Origin: DATBLE01 sp963764565
GTDB lineage: Bacteria; Actinomycetota; Thermoleophilia; Gaiellales; Gaiellaceae
Length of the DNA stretch: 64,000 nt
Assembly (NCBI GenBank): GCA_963764565.1
Contig: CAVXTD010000021.1
Location: forward strand, 62,001 to 126,000
Direction: 5' to 3'
Numbering within the stretch: position 1 is the first letter of the stretch; each line of letters starts with the position of its first letter. Both the position numbers and the translations under genes were made by a program. The notes under the pieces are model-generated. The model was not told where the DNA came from. It saw nothing but the letters and a program-made list of their open reading frames with translations, and did not search any database. This document shows, piece by piece, positions 9,596 to 17,953 of the stretch.

Positions 9596-11611
9596 TCACG
9601 CGTAGCGGGCGACGACGCCGAGCATCCGGGCGCCGGCCTTCAGCGAAGGGCCGAGCCGGCCGGAGACCTTCGATTCGCCGGCGCGACGAGCCCGTGCCGG
9701 GACGACCAGCTCGACGACCGGGAACCCCGCCCGAGCCGCCTTGACGACCATCTCGGTCGGCCAGCCGTAGGTCAGCTCCGTCAGCCCGAGCCCGAGCAGG
9801 ACATCGCGGCGGACCGCCCGCATCGGCGGGATGTCGCGGACCGCGACGCCGTAGACGCGCCGGACGAGCAGGGAAACCAGACGGTTTCCGAGTCGCTGGT
9901 GCACGTGTTGCGCCCCAGGTTCGGGGTCGAGGCGCGCACCGAGGGAGAGCGCCGCGTCGCCCGAGAGAATCGGCGCGAGCAGCCGCGGGATCGCCGCCGG
10001 ATCGTCGCTCCCGTCGCCGTCGAGGAAGACGACGATGTCGGCGTCCGTGGCCTCGGCGCCCGTGAGACAGGCTCGCCCGTAGCCTCGCCGCCGCTCGACG
10101 ACCACCCGCGCGCCGCCGGCGCGGGCGGCGTCGACCGTGCCGTCGCTCGACCCGCCGTCGACGACCACGACCTCGTCGACGGCTCCGGGCTCGAACTCCG
10201 CGAGCAGCCCCGGCAGCGACTCGGCCTCGTCGAGAACCGGAATCACCGCGGCGACGGACGGGTGCGCGGGGAGTTGCGCGAGATCCGCGGCGGAAGCGCG
10301 GCGCGGCCGGGCGACCCGCGCGAGCGACAGCGCGACGAACGGCCCGTAGATCGCCGCCCGTACCCACCACGGCAGCGGCCCGGGATCGAGCCCGTACACG
10401 TAGATCAGCGGCAGCGTGCCCGAGAGCCAGAGCCACGCCGGCGCGGCCACGATCGCGAGGAAGGGCAGCAGCCACAGCGCGTACCACGGCTGGAGATAGG
10501 CGATCGAGAGCAGCACCCCGCCGAGCACGAGCAGCGCGCTGCGGGCCACCTGCTCGACCGTATCGTGCTCTCTCAGCGCGACCACCGCGACGACGCTGAG
10601 CAGCGCCACCGCGAGGATCGCCTGAGCGCCGCTCCGTCCGACGTGCCTGGAGAGCTGCGACCACGCCAGCGACCCGAGGTCCTCGTTCCTCAGATCGCGG
10701 AAGAGGCTGCCGAAGACCCTGGTGCCGGCGGACGAATACGCGCCGTAGCCGGCGGCGACCAGCGCGAGCCCGACGAGCGCGAAGCGGGCCCTCCCGCGCC
10801 GGACGAGGGCCGGGAAGAGCAGCAGCGGTGCGAGCTTGACGAGTGCGCCGAAGCCGACCGCCGCCCCGGCGAGCCCGCGCCACCGTCCGGACCAGGCCAG
10901 CAGGAGAAGCGCCCCGGCGAGGACGGCCAGCGCGTCCGAGTGCCCGTTGGCGGCGATCTCGCTGATCGCGAGCGGGTGCCAGGCGGCGACCGCGACTCGT
11001 TCGGGCGGCGCCCGCAGCCGGACGAGGACGACGACGAGCACGCCGAGCGCCGCAGCCTCCGCGATCAGGAAGAGCCACGTCGTCGCCCGGACGCCGTGAC
11101 CGAAGACGCCTCGCGCGGCGACGAACGACGCCTCGGCACCGGGCGGATAGATCGTGTGCCAGGTCTTCCGGTTCACGTTCGGCCAGATCTCGCGGTCGCG
11201 CAGCGGCGCGAGCGCCTGCGCGGCGGGCGTGTAGCGGTACGGGTTCACGCCGTGGGCCTGCACGCGCGCGTCCCACGCGTAGCGGTAGGTATCGGTCGTC
11301 AGCGGCGGGGGAGCCGACGGGTCGAAGGCAACGGCGCGGAGGACGAGCGCGACTCCGAGCACGAGCACGACACCCCGGACGCCGATCCCGAGCCCGCGCC
11401 AGCACAGCCACACCGCGGGCAGGTAGAGCGCGAACGCGACCATCTGCCCGATGACCTGACCGCGCAGCCCCGTTCGAGTCCGGATCACCAGCTCGGCGGC
11501 GACGAGCGCAGCGCCGAGCGCGGCGGCGGCCGCCGCGCGGACCGTCGTTCGCGCGGCCGCGCCTCGAACGACCTCGGCGCCCCGCGACCGCGGGGCCGAG
11601 CTCACGCTCAC
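9596..11611 (-). CDS. Fusion of a multi-pass GT-C-type mannosyltransferase with a GT2 glycosyltransferase
   Basis: The product is 671 aa, starting at a GTG that overlaps the radical SAM stop (GTGA). Residues about 1-430 are polytopic with the loop 'YRYAWDARVQAHGVNPYRY' and 'IYPPGAE', as in polyprenol-phosphate-mannose-dependent GT87/GT-C enzymes. Residues about 440-671 are a cytosolic GT2 domain: VAAVIPVLDEAESLPGLL, 'VVDGGSSDGT', 'FLDGDGSDDP'. Such a GT2 could make the polyprenyl-phosphate sugar that the GT-C domain uses. The joining of donor synthesis and transfer in one chain is inference from the order of domains. No frameshift is evident across the join. Confidence 0.85.
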   Translation of the reverse strand: MSVSSAPRSRGAEVVRGAAARTTVRAAAAAALGAALVAAELVIRTRTGLRGQVIGQMVAFALYLPAVWLCWRGLGIGVRGVVLVLGVALVLRAVAFDPSAPPPLTTDTYRYAWDARVQAHGVNPYRYTPAAQALAPLRDREIWPNVNRKTWHTIYPPGAEASFVAARGVFGHGVRATTWLFLIAEAAALGVLVVVLVRLRAPPERVAVAAWHPLAISEIAANGHSDALAVLAGALLLLAWSGRWRGLAGAAVGFGALVKLAPLLLFPALVRRGRARFALVGLALVAAGYGAYSSAGTRVFGSLFRDLRNEDLGSLAWSQLSRHVGRSGAQAILAVALLSVVAVVALREHDTVEQVARSALLVLGGVLLSIAYLQPWYALWLLPFLAIVAAPAWLWLSGTLPLIYVYGLDPGPLPWWVRAAIYGPFVALSLARVARPRRASAADLAQLPAHPSVAAVIPVLDEAESLPGLLAEFEPGAVDEVVVVDGGSSDGTVDAARAGGARVVVERRRGYGRACLTGAEATDADIVVFLDGDGSDDPAAIPRLLAPILSGDAALSLGARLDPEPGAQHVHQRLGNRLVSLLVRRVYGVAVRDIPPMRAVRRDVLLGLGLTELTYGWPTEMVVKAARAGFPVVELVVPARARRAGESKVSGRLGPSLKAGARMLGVVARYA

Positions 11612-12441
11612 CTGATGTTCTGCGCGACGTCCGTGCCGGCCGGCTGGTTGCCGACGACGCGGAGGAACCGGCCGAGCGCTGCCTCGAGCGGAGCGACCTG
11701 GCGCGACACGAGCAGGTCGAGGTCGGTGACGCCGTTCCGGACCGTCGGTCCGAACGGGTGGAGGAAGGCGCCGTCGGCCGTGATCGTCAGCTCGGGAAGG
11801 ATGTCGGTCGGGCCCGGATCGACGCCCATCTGCTCGAGCTCGGCGCGACCGCGGCGCACGACTCGGCGGACGATGTGATCGTCGTCGGGGATCCCCCAGC
11901 TGCGGTGCAGGGCGCAGAGCCGGTTGAGCTCGTCGTCGGTCTGATCCTCGACGGTCGTGGCGATCCGCACGCGGATCCCTCGCTCGAGCAGCGCCGGCAC
12001 GGCTTCGACGACGTTCGCGAAGTTCTCCGGCCCGCGCAGCGAGTCGTTGTGCGGAGCCTCCGGAGCGTCGAGCGAGACCTGCAATGCGACGTCGAGCTCC
12101 GCGATCGGGGAGAGCCGATCGAGCAGCCGGTCGGTGAAGAGCGTTGCGTTGGTCAGGACGACCGTGGGCAGGATCGAGCCGAGCCGGGCGAGGGTCGAGG
12201 CGGCGTCCCTGAGCATGAACACCTCCCCGCCGGTCACTCCGAGGGCGCCGAAGCCGAGGTCGCGCGCCTCGCTTGCGATCCCGACCATCGTCTCGTGTGC
12301 GAGCGTGCGGCGGTTGCCGATTCCCGGATGCGACTCGGTGAGGCAATAGACGCAGGCGAGGTTGCAGTGGTAGGTCGCGTAGAGCCAGAGGCGATCGCCG
12401 CAGCGGCCTTCGGCGACCGCCTGCTCGAAGCTCTCGCGCAT
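11608..12441 (-). CDS. Radical SAM protein
   Basis: The product is 277 aa. The CxxxCxxC iron-sulfur motif is at C26, C30 and C33 (YHCNLACVYC), with a following 'VTGGEVFML' SAM-contact strand and 'VSLDAPEAPHNDSLRG'. There is no cysteine-rich SPASM tail; the C-terminus ends with a conserved-looking 'ITADGAFLHPFGPTVR' stretch. The ATG overlaps the stop of the AhpD-like gene (TGATG), and its own stop overlaps the next start, so all three are translationally coupled. The substrate is unknown. Radical SAM, AhpD-like and TIGR04282-like genes also occur together in arsenosugar-type clusters, but arsS features are not seen. Confidence 0.85.
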   Translation of the reverse strand: MRESFEQAVAEGRCGDRLWLYATYHCNLACVYCLTESHPGIGNRRTLAHETMVGIASEARDLGFGALGVTGGEVFMLRDAASTLARLGSILPTVVLTNATLFTDRLLDRLSPIAELDVALQVSLDAPEAPHNDSLRGPENFANVVEAVPALLERGIRVRIATTVEDQTDDELNRLCALHRSWGIPDDDHIVRRVVRRGRAELEQMGVDPGPTDILPELTITADGAFLHPFGPTVRNGVTDLDLLVSRQVAPLEAALGRFLRVVGNQPAGTDVAQNIR

Positions 12442-12953
12442 CAGCCCGGCGGGATGTCGAATGCGGTGCAGAAGTGGTTCAGCAGCTGCGTCGCGCCGAT
12501 CAGCAGTGCCAGCTCGACGAGCTGGTCGTCCCGCACGTGGTCGAGGACGCGGGCGACGAGCTCGTCGTCGATGCTGCCGGGGTCGAGCACATAGCGGTCG
12601 GTCCATTCGACCAGCGTCCGTTCCCGCGCGGGCAGGCCGTCGAGGGATGCCTGGTCGCAGATCGCAGCCAGCTGGTCGGCCGCGACCCCCGACTCCAGCG
12701 CGAGCGGTCGGTGCGCCGCGAGGCAGTAGCGGCACGCGTTCAGGTGAGAGACGCGCACGACCACGAGCTCCTTCGTCGCCAGATCGACGGCGCCCTCGCC
12801 GAAGATCTGCCCCAGGAAGGGAAGGAAGGTCTCGAGCTCGTCCGGGGCGTTGGCGAGCGCGCGCTTCAGCGGCGACGCGGATCCGTCGTCGGCGTAGATC
12901 GATCGGGCGAGCAGCGGCGCCTCGTCGCGCTGGAGCAGGCGGACACGACTCAT
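12441..12953 (-). CDS. AhpD-like / carboxymuconolactone decarboxylase family protein
   Basis: The product is 170 aa, all-helical, with the peroxidase-type motif CRYCLAAH (C74, C77, H81), as in AhpD and related alkylhydroperoxidases. 'LVVVRVSHLNACRYC' is the classic approach to the active site. It would use a thiol pair for peroxide reduction. It is first of a coupled trio with the radical SAM gene and the glycosyltransferase. The upstream frame belongs to holA. Confidence 0.85.
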   Translation of the reverse strand: MSRVRLLQRDEAPLLARSIYADDGSASPLKRALANAPDELETFLPFLGQIFGEGAVDLATKELVVVRVSHLNACRYCLAAHRPLALESGVAADQLAAICDQASLDGLPARERTLVEWTDRYVLDPGSIDDELVARVLDHVRDDQLVELALLIGATQLLNHFCTAFDIPPG

Positions 12954-13034
12954 GGCTCCTCTTTATCAGGAACCTCGGGCCCGACGCGATTCTGTAAGAA
13001 ACGCTTAAGACTCCTGCCGGCGGCTGGGCAGGAT

Positions 13035-14028
13035 CTAGCCCGGCGCTGGTGCTTGCTGCTGCGGGCTCGTCCCGCCGCGTGATCGCGACGAGCGTCCGCT
13101 GTAGCTCGAGCTCGGCCGGCAGGCGGCTGCCGCCCTTGATCGCGAGGTCGAGGTCGGCGAGCCGGACGATCGCCTCCCGCAGCTCGTCGGTCGAGTAGTT
13201 CCGCGCCTGGTCGAAGGCCTTCTGGGCGGCGAACGGGTGCATCTTCAGCTGCGGCGCGGCATCTCGGGCGCGGACGCCCTCTGCGTCGAGGTTCCGGCAG
13301 GCCTGAACGCGACGAACGTGCGCCGCGAGCCGGCCGACCAGAGCGTGCACCTCGCGTGAGCGTGGTGCCGAGCGCTCGAGGATCGACTCGCAGGCGGACA
13401 GGATCCCGCCGACGTCGCGCCGGCCCCAGGCATCGGTGAGGACGAACGGCGGCGTCTCGGCCCGTGCAGCGACGAGCAGCTCGACCTCGTGCTCGGTGAT
13501 CTCATCGGGTCCCGCCCAGAGCGAGAGCTTGTCGATCTCGCTCGCGAGCTCGTGGAGGTTGTCGCCGATCGACTCGACCAGCGCACGGCAACCCTCCGCG
13601 CTTGCCTTGACGCCGTGCCGGGCGAACTGTTCCGCGACCCACTTCGGCAACTCCCGTTTGGAGACGTCGTAGACCAGGACGGTGCCCGCCTTGGCACACG
13701 CCTTCGCCAGCGGCGAGTCCTTTCTCAACTCGTGGCCGACGAGCGCGAGGACGGTCTCGGGCGCCGGCGCGGCGAGGTACTCGGCGATCGCCTTCGCGTC
13801 GGCGGCCTTCCACCGCTCGACCTCGTCGACCAGCACCAGGCGGCCGCCCGCGGCGAACAGCCCCATCGCATTGCAGGCCGCGACCGCGTCGTCACCGCCG
13901 GCCTCTCGCGCCGAGAGCCGCTCGATCGCGTCGTCGGCGAAACGCTCGCGGAGGCGGTGGAGCGCGCGGTCGATCTTCGGGCGGTCGCTGCCCGTCAGCA
14001 GGTAGGCAGATTTCAGCGCATCGGTCAC
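13035..14028 (-). CDS. holA: DNA polymerase III subunit delta (HolA), 3' end uncertain
   Basis: This clamp-loader subunit opens the sliding clamp. Starting at GTG 14026-14028 (or the adjacent GTG at 14031), it shows SAYLLTGSDRPKIDRALHRL, an AAA+-like N-domain, 'VLALVGHELRKDSPLAKAC' and the C-terminal 'LRLADLDLAIKG'-type collar helices. The coding frame does not stop where the family ends: it stays open through the AhpD-like gene. A TAG at 13035-13037 lies one frame off, just after the expected C-terminus, so a one-base indel near 13040-13070 is the simplest explanation. It follows comEC on the same strand, the usual neighbour. Confidence 0.85.
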
Positions 14029-14081
14029 CACTGGGCGACCTGGTGGCGGGTCGAGCCGGGCGGGAGGGCCACGGGCCAAGG

Positions 14082-15524
14082 CTAGCGCCGCCGCAGGCCG
14101 AGGTAGACGGCCACAGCGAGACCGGCAAGGAGCGCGACCGCTGCGCGCGACGAGACGGTTGCTCCCGGCAGCCCGCCGACGAGTCGCGCGCAACCGGCGA
14201 GATACGCGGCGAGACAGCCGTTCGCCCACGAGATCAGCGCGGCGACCGTTGGCGAGACCGTCGACGCGAGCGCGGCTGCAAACGACAGACCGAGGAGCGG
14301 TGCGACCACGGGCGCCGCGAGCGCGTTGGCCGGAACGGAGTAGATCGGAATGCGCCCGAACTGGAGGAAGAGGATCGGCGCGGTCGCGACCCCGCACGCC
14401 AGCGACACCGCCAGCGCCTCCCTGACGAGGTCCGGCATCGGGTACCCCTCGAAGAACCTCTGCGCCCTCGGTACCGCCACGAAGATCGCCGCCACCGCCG
14501 CGAACGAGAGCTGAAAGCCGGCATCGAGCAGCGTGTACGGGTTCCAGGCGAGCAGGATCAGCGCGCCGACGAGGAGGAAGTGCCAGCGGTCGCGCTGGCG
14601 CGCCGACAGCCACGCGAGTGAGCCGAGGGCACCCGAGATCCCCGCCCGGATGACGGACGGCTGCGCCCCGACTGCGAGCACGTACGAGGCGATCCCGCCG
14701 AGCGCTCCCAACTCGCCGAGCCACCGCGGCAGACCGAGCAGCCACGCGAGCCCAAGCACTCCGCCCGCGACGAACGCGACGTTCTGACCCGACACGGCGA
14801 GCAGGTGATACAGCCCCGAGGCGCGGAAGCTGGTGCGCAGACCCGGCGAGAGGCCCTCGTCCTCTCCGAGCACGATCCCCTCGAGGACCGCGCGCCGCTC
14901 TCCCTCCAGACCGGGCGCGAGCGAGCGCGCCAGCCACGCGCGGACGCGGTCCGCATACCCGCCCAGGCCGCCCCGCCGCCCGACGACGGACCACTCCCCC
15001 AGTCCGACCGCGACGACGTGGATGCCGTGGCGGCGGAGGTAGGTGCGCTCGTCGAAGCCGTGCGAAGCCGGCCGGGGCAGCTTGACCCGGACGCGCAGGG
15101 CGAGGTGGGCGCCCTGGGGCGGCGCCCGGCCGAGCGGGAGCTCGAGCAACACCGGCTCGGCGAGCGAGAGCGATCCGAAGCGAACGAGGCGGGCGGGGAC
15201 GCGCAACGCGAAGCCGTTGTTTCGCGCCGGCCCGGTGACGACGCAGACCGACGGAGCGCTCTCGCCGGCGTGCGGCCGCAGCAGGCTCGAGTCGAGCCGG
15301 TCGAGGCGGGCACTTCCCCACCACCACCCCGCGAGCAGAAGCGCGGCGGCAAGGCCTGCGATCCGGGCGCGCGGATCGGCCGCGAAGGCGCTGACGACCG
15401 AGGCGCCCGCGGCGAGCGCGGCAACGGCGAGCCCATGTGAGCGTATGGCGTTCGCGGCAGCAAGGCCGAGGCACGCCGACCCGGCAAGCAGGTACGGGTA
15501 GGTGCGAAGCAGACGCTCGTTCAC
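14082..15524 (-). CDS. comEC: ComEC/Rec2-family DNA uptake channel
   Basis: The product is 480 aa. It carries an N-terminal DUF4131-type region with several membrane segments followed by the competence core, including 'GLYHLLAVSGQNVAFVAGG' (the conserved LxxSGxH-like stretch) and 'VIRAGISGALG'. ComEC forms the channel that passes single-stranded DNA into the cytoplasm during transformation. The C-terminal metallo-beta-lactamase domain of longer ComEC proteins is absent, which is common in actinobacteria. Its ATG overlaps the comEA stop by four bases, so the two are translationally coupled. Confidence 0.93.
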   Translation of the reverse strand: MNERLLRTYPYLLAGSACLGLAAANAIRSHGLAVAALAAGASVVSAFAADPRARIAGLAAALLLAGWWWGSARLDRLDSSLLRPHAGESAPSVCVVTGPARNNGFALRVPARLVRFGSLSLAEPVLLELPLGRAPPQGAHLALRVRVKLPRPASHGFDERTYLRRHGIHVVAVGLGEWSVVGRRGGLGGYADRVRAWLARSLAPGLEGERRAVLEGIVLGEDEGLSPGLRTSFRASGLYHLLAVSGQNVAFVAGGVLGLAWLLGLPRWLGELGALGGIASYVLAVGAQPSVIRAGISGALGSLAWLSARQRDRWHFLLVGALILLAWNPYTLLDAGFQLSFAAVAAIFVAVPRAQRFFEGYPMPDLVREALAVSLACGVATAPILFLQFGRIPIYSVPANALAAPVVAPLLGLSFAAALASTVSPTVAALISWANGCLAAYLAGCARLVGGLPGATVSSRAAVALLAGLAVAVYLGLRRR

Positions 15525-16114
15525 GGCACGACCAGGTCGCGAAGCTGCTCGACGCGCGCCGGTCCGATGCCGGGCACGTCGTCGAGGTTCTCGACACTTT
15601 GGAAGGCGCCGTGCGCGGTTCGCCAGTCGACGATCTTCTGCGCCGTCACCGGGCCGATTCCCGGCAGAGCGTCGAGCTGCTCGACGGTCGCGATGCTGAG
15701 CTGGACGGGCGCGGCCGGCGTGGAGCTACCTGGGGCAGCGGCTGGGCCTGCGCTCGCCGCCTGGCGGCGCGGGACAACCACCTCCTGACCGTCGGCGACC
15801 GGCGCGGCGAGATTGACCGCGGCGAGATCGGCCTTCGGGGTCGCGCCGCCCGCCCGCCCGACAGCGTCGGCAACCCGTGCGCCTTCGGTGAGGCGGTACA
15901 GCCCCGGCCGCTGCACCGCCCCGACGACGTAGACAACGAGCCGAGCCGCGGCCACCGGCCCCGCGCCACTTTCGGCCGAGCCGACAATGGGCGGCGCAGC
16001 CGGAGCCGCCGCCGAACCGGCGCGCAACAGGAACCGACCGCCGACCAGCAGCACCGCCACGAGCAGGAGGCCGCCGAGGAGCACCCGGCGGCGCGTGAGC
16101 ACGATCGGTTGCAC
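15521..16114 (-). CDS. comEA: ComEA-type DNA receptor
   Basis: The product is 197 aa. An N-terminal membrane anchor (VLLGGLLLVAVLLVGGRFLL) is followed by a SLBB domain ('VVYVVGAVQRPGLYRL') at residues about 58-115 and a C-terminal double helix-hairpin-helix DNA-binding domain ('LDALPGIGPVTAQKIVDWR', 'LDDVPGIGPARVEQL'). It is expected on the outer face of the membrane, capturing double-stranded DNA for ComEC. It is the first gene of the comEA-comEC-holA run. Confidence 0.95.
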   Translation of the reverse strand: MQPIVLTRRRVLLGGLLLVAVLLVGGRFLLRAGSAAAPAAPPIVGSAESGAGPVAAARLVVYVVGAVQRPGLYRLTEGARVADAVGRAGGATPKADLAAVNLAAPVADGQEVVVPRRQAASAGPAAAPGSSTPAAPVQLSIATVEQLDALPGIGPVTAQKIVDWRTAHGAFQSVENLDDVPGIGPARVEQLRDLVVP

Positions 16115-16218
16115 GCTGTCTAGTCTGACAACGGACCACGCACACCCGAGACGCGAGAGTGTGACGAAACGGCAACAACCGTCGGCGACCCGGAAACCGG
16201 ATCGGGCACCATGCGGCG

Positions 16219-16542
16219 GTGAGCGCGCTCCTCGCGGCAGTCGTCCTCCTCAGCGGCCTCCAGGGCACCGTGACGAAGGGCCCGACGATGCCGGTCTGCC
16301 GCGTCGGCCGGCCCTGCTCCGCCCCCGCGCAGGTGACCCTCATCTTCCGCCGCGCGGGACACACCTACCGCACGCGCTCGGCGGCAGACGGCCGCTACAG
16401 GATCACGCTCCCGCCCGGCTACTACACGGTCTCGACACTCGAGCGAATCGGGATCGCCCCGAACATCCGCCCGCGCGCCGTGCACGTCCGCCGCGCCCAC
16501 GTCGACCGGCTCGACTTCTCGATCGACACCGGCATACGCTAG
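16219..16542 (+). CDS. Small exported carboxypeptidase-regulatory-like protein
   Basis: The product is 107 aa from a GTG start. A short hydrophobic leader (SALLAAVVLLSGLQG) and a transthyretin-like beta-sandwich follow: 'AQVTLIFRRAGHTYRTRSA', 'DGRYRITLPPGYYTVSTL'. The fold predicts a small extracellular or cell-surface protein, possibly stabilised by the C-x5-C pair at 'MPVCRVGRPC'. Function is unknown. It lies 6 bases before the LysE gene and may share its transcript. Confidence 0.65.
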   Translation: MSALLAAVVLLSGLQGTVTKGPTMPVCRVGRPCSAPAQVTLIFRRAGHTYRTRSAADGRYRITLPPGYYTVSTLERIGIAPNIRPRAVHVRRAHVDRLDFSIDTGIR

Positions 16543-16548
16543 AGCAGC

Positions 16549-17157
16549 ATGCCGGGCACCCACGCCTTCGCCGTCTTCGTCCCGGCCGCACTCGTGCTGC
16601 TGGCGATCCCCGGGCCGGCCGTCCTCTACATCATCGCGACCAGCGTCGAGGGCGGCCGCCGCCACGGCCTGCTCTCGGTCGCGGGCATCCACATCGGCTC
16701 GCTGGTGCACGTCGCCGCAGCGGTCGCCGGGCTGTCGGCGCTGATCGTCTCGTCGGCGATCGCGTTCAGCACGGTCAAGTACGTGGGCGCCGCCTACCTC
16801 GTCGTCGTCGGGATCCGCAAGTGGCTCGAGCGCGACACCGCGCACGAGTCGGACGCGCGACCGCCCCGCAGCGGCCGCCGCGTCTTCACCCAGGGGGTCG
16901 TCGTCAACGTCCTGAACCCGAAGACGGCGCTGTTCTTCCTCGCCTTCCTGCCGCAGTTCGTCGACCGCGACCGCACGGTGTGGACGCAGATCGCGGTGCT
17001 CGGCCTCGTCTGGGTCGCGCTCGGCCTGATCAGCGACGGCGCCTACGCGCTCGCGGGCGGCACGATCGGCAGCTTCTTCCGCCGGCGCCGGAGGGCGGTT
17101 CGCTACACCTCCGGCGCCGTCTTCGTCGGGCTGGGTGCGGTCGCGGCCTCGAGCTAG
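16549..17157 (+). CDS. LysE/RhtB-family exporter
   Basis: The product is 202 aa with about six membrane segments. The family motifs 'AIPGPAVLYIIATSVEGGRRHG' region, 'LGAAYLVVVGIRKWL'-like and 'GVVVNVLNPKTALFFLAFLPQFV' are present. LysE/RhtB proteins export amino acids or related metabolites; the substrate cannot be read from sequence. It is convergent with mscL, and the LysE TAG stop sits in a CTAG palindrome at the probable end of mscL. Confidence 0.9.
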   Translation: MPGTHAFAVFVPAALVLLAIPGPAVLYIIATSVEGGRRHGLLSVAGIHIGSLVHVAAAVAGLSALIVSSAIAFSTVKYVGAAYLVVVGIRKWLERDTAHESDARPPRSGRRVFTQGVVVNVLNPKTALFFLAFLPQFVDRDRTVWTQIAVLGLVWVALGLISDGAYALAGGTIGSFFRRRRRAVRYTSGAVFVGLGAVAASS

Positions 17158-17562
17158 GCTGCGCGCGACCTGCGCCGTGCAGAAGGCGCAGCGTGTGGCC
17201 GCCGTCGGGATCTCGCTCAGGCACTCGGGGCACGCCCGCGTGGTCGCGTCGGCCGGCTTCCGCCGCGACATCACGGCGTTGACCGGCTTGACGACGAAGA
17301 AGAAGATCGCCGCCAGGATCGAGACGAACGTGATGATCGCGTTGATGAAGTCGCCGTAGAGGAAGCGGCTCTTGTGGATCGTGAACGAGAGCGCCGAGAA
17401 GTCGGGCTTGCCGGCGATCGCCGCGATGATCGGGGTGATCAGATCCGTGACCAGCGCGGTGACGAGCGCGGCGGCGGCGATGCCGACCACGATCCCGACC
17501 GCCATGTCGACGAGGTTGCCCCGCAGCGCGAAGTCGCGGAACTCGAGCAGCAGCTTCTTCAT
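17154..17562 (-). CDS. mscL: Large-conductance mechanosensitive channel with a C-terminal zinc ribbon, 3' end uncertain
   Basis: MscL opens under membrane tension to release solutes. The start ATG at 17560-17562 has a GAGGAGA ribosome site. TM1 'LVDMAVGIVVGIAAAALV', the loop with 'IHKSRFLYGDFINAII' and TM2 'TFVSILAAIFFFVVKPVNAV' are typical. Uncommonly, a zinc-ribbon-like CPECLSEIPTAATRCAFC follows TM2 at the C-terminus. The frame has no stop until deep inside the convergent LysE gene. A TAG one frame off at 17154-17156 marks the likely true end, implying a one-base indel. Confidence 0.85.
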
Positions 17563-17671
17563 CGAGATCTCCTCAGTTGACGTGAACGTGTGTCCGCGAC
17601 TATCCCCTGCGCGAGCCGAGAAGTCCACGATCTGCAAGGCTTGTTCCGTCTACGAAGCCAAAGGAGGTTCC

Positions 17672-17953
17672 ATGTACGCGACCCTTCGCTACTACACCGG
17701 ACACGCGCTGGCGGATGCGCTCGCCACCCGCGAGAGCGACGTCCGGCAGGTGATCGCCGGAATCGACGGCTTTCGGGCCTACTACCTGGTGCGCACCGCG
17801 GACGACAGCACCGTGACGGTCAGCGTCTTCGACGATCAGGCCGGCGCCGAGGAGTCGACCCGAGCGGCCGCCGCCTGGGTCGCCGAGAACCTGGCCGACC
17901 TGAACGTCAGCCCGCCGCGGGTCACCGGCGGCGAAGTCGTCTTCAGCCTGTAG
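17672..17953 (+). CDS. Small ABM-like dimeric alpha/beta-barrel protein
   Basis: The product is 93 aa, with an AAAGGAGG ribosome site before the ATG. The sequence (ATLRYYTGHALADALATR, 'VIAGIDGFRAYYLVRTAD', 'VTVSVFDDQAGAEESTRAAA') follows the antibiotic biosynthesis monooxygenase / dabb pattern of strand-helix-strand repeats with a central Gly-Phe. It is convergent with the broken gene to its right, overlapping by 11 bases. No substrate is known. Confidence 0.65.
   Translation: MYATLRYYTGHALADALATRESDVRQVIAGIDGFRAYYLVRTADDSTVTVSVFDDQAGAEESTRAAAAWVAENLADLNVSPPRVTGGEVVFSL

Noticed and set aside
9899..11878. A 659-codon open frame on the plus strand
   Set aside because: It is the antisense shadow of the glycosyltransferase fusion: Arg/Asp/Glu-rich, without domain signals. 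Many similar long antisense frames occur because of the very high GC content.
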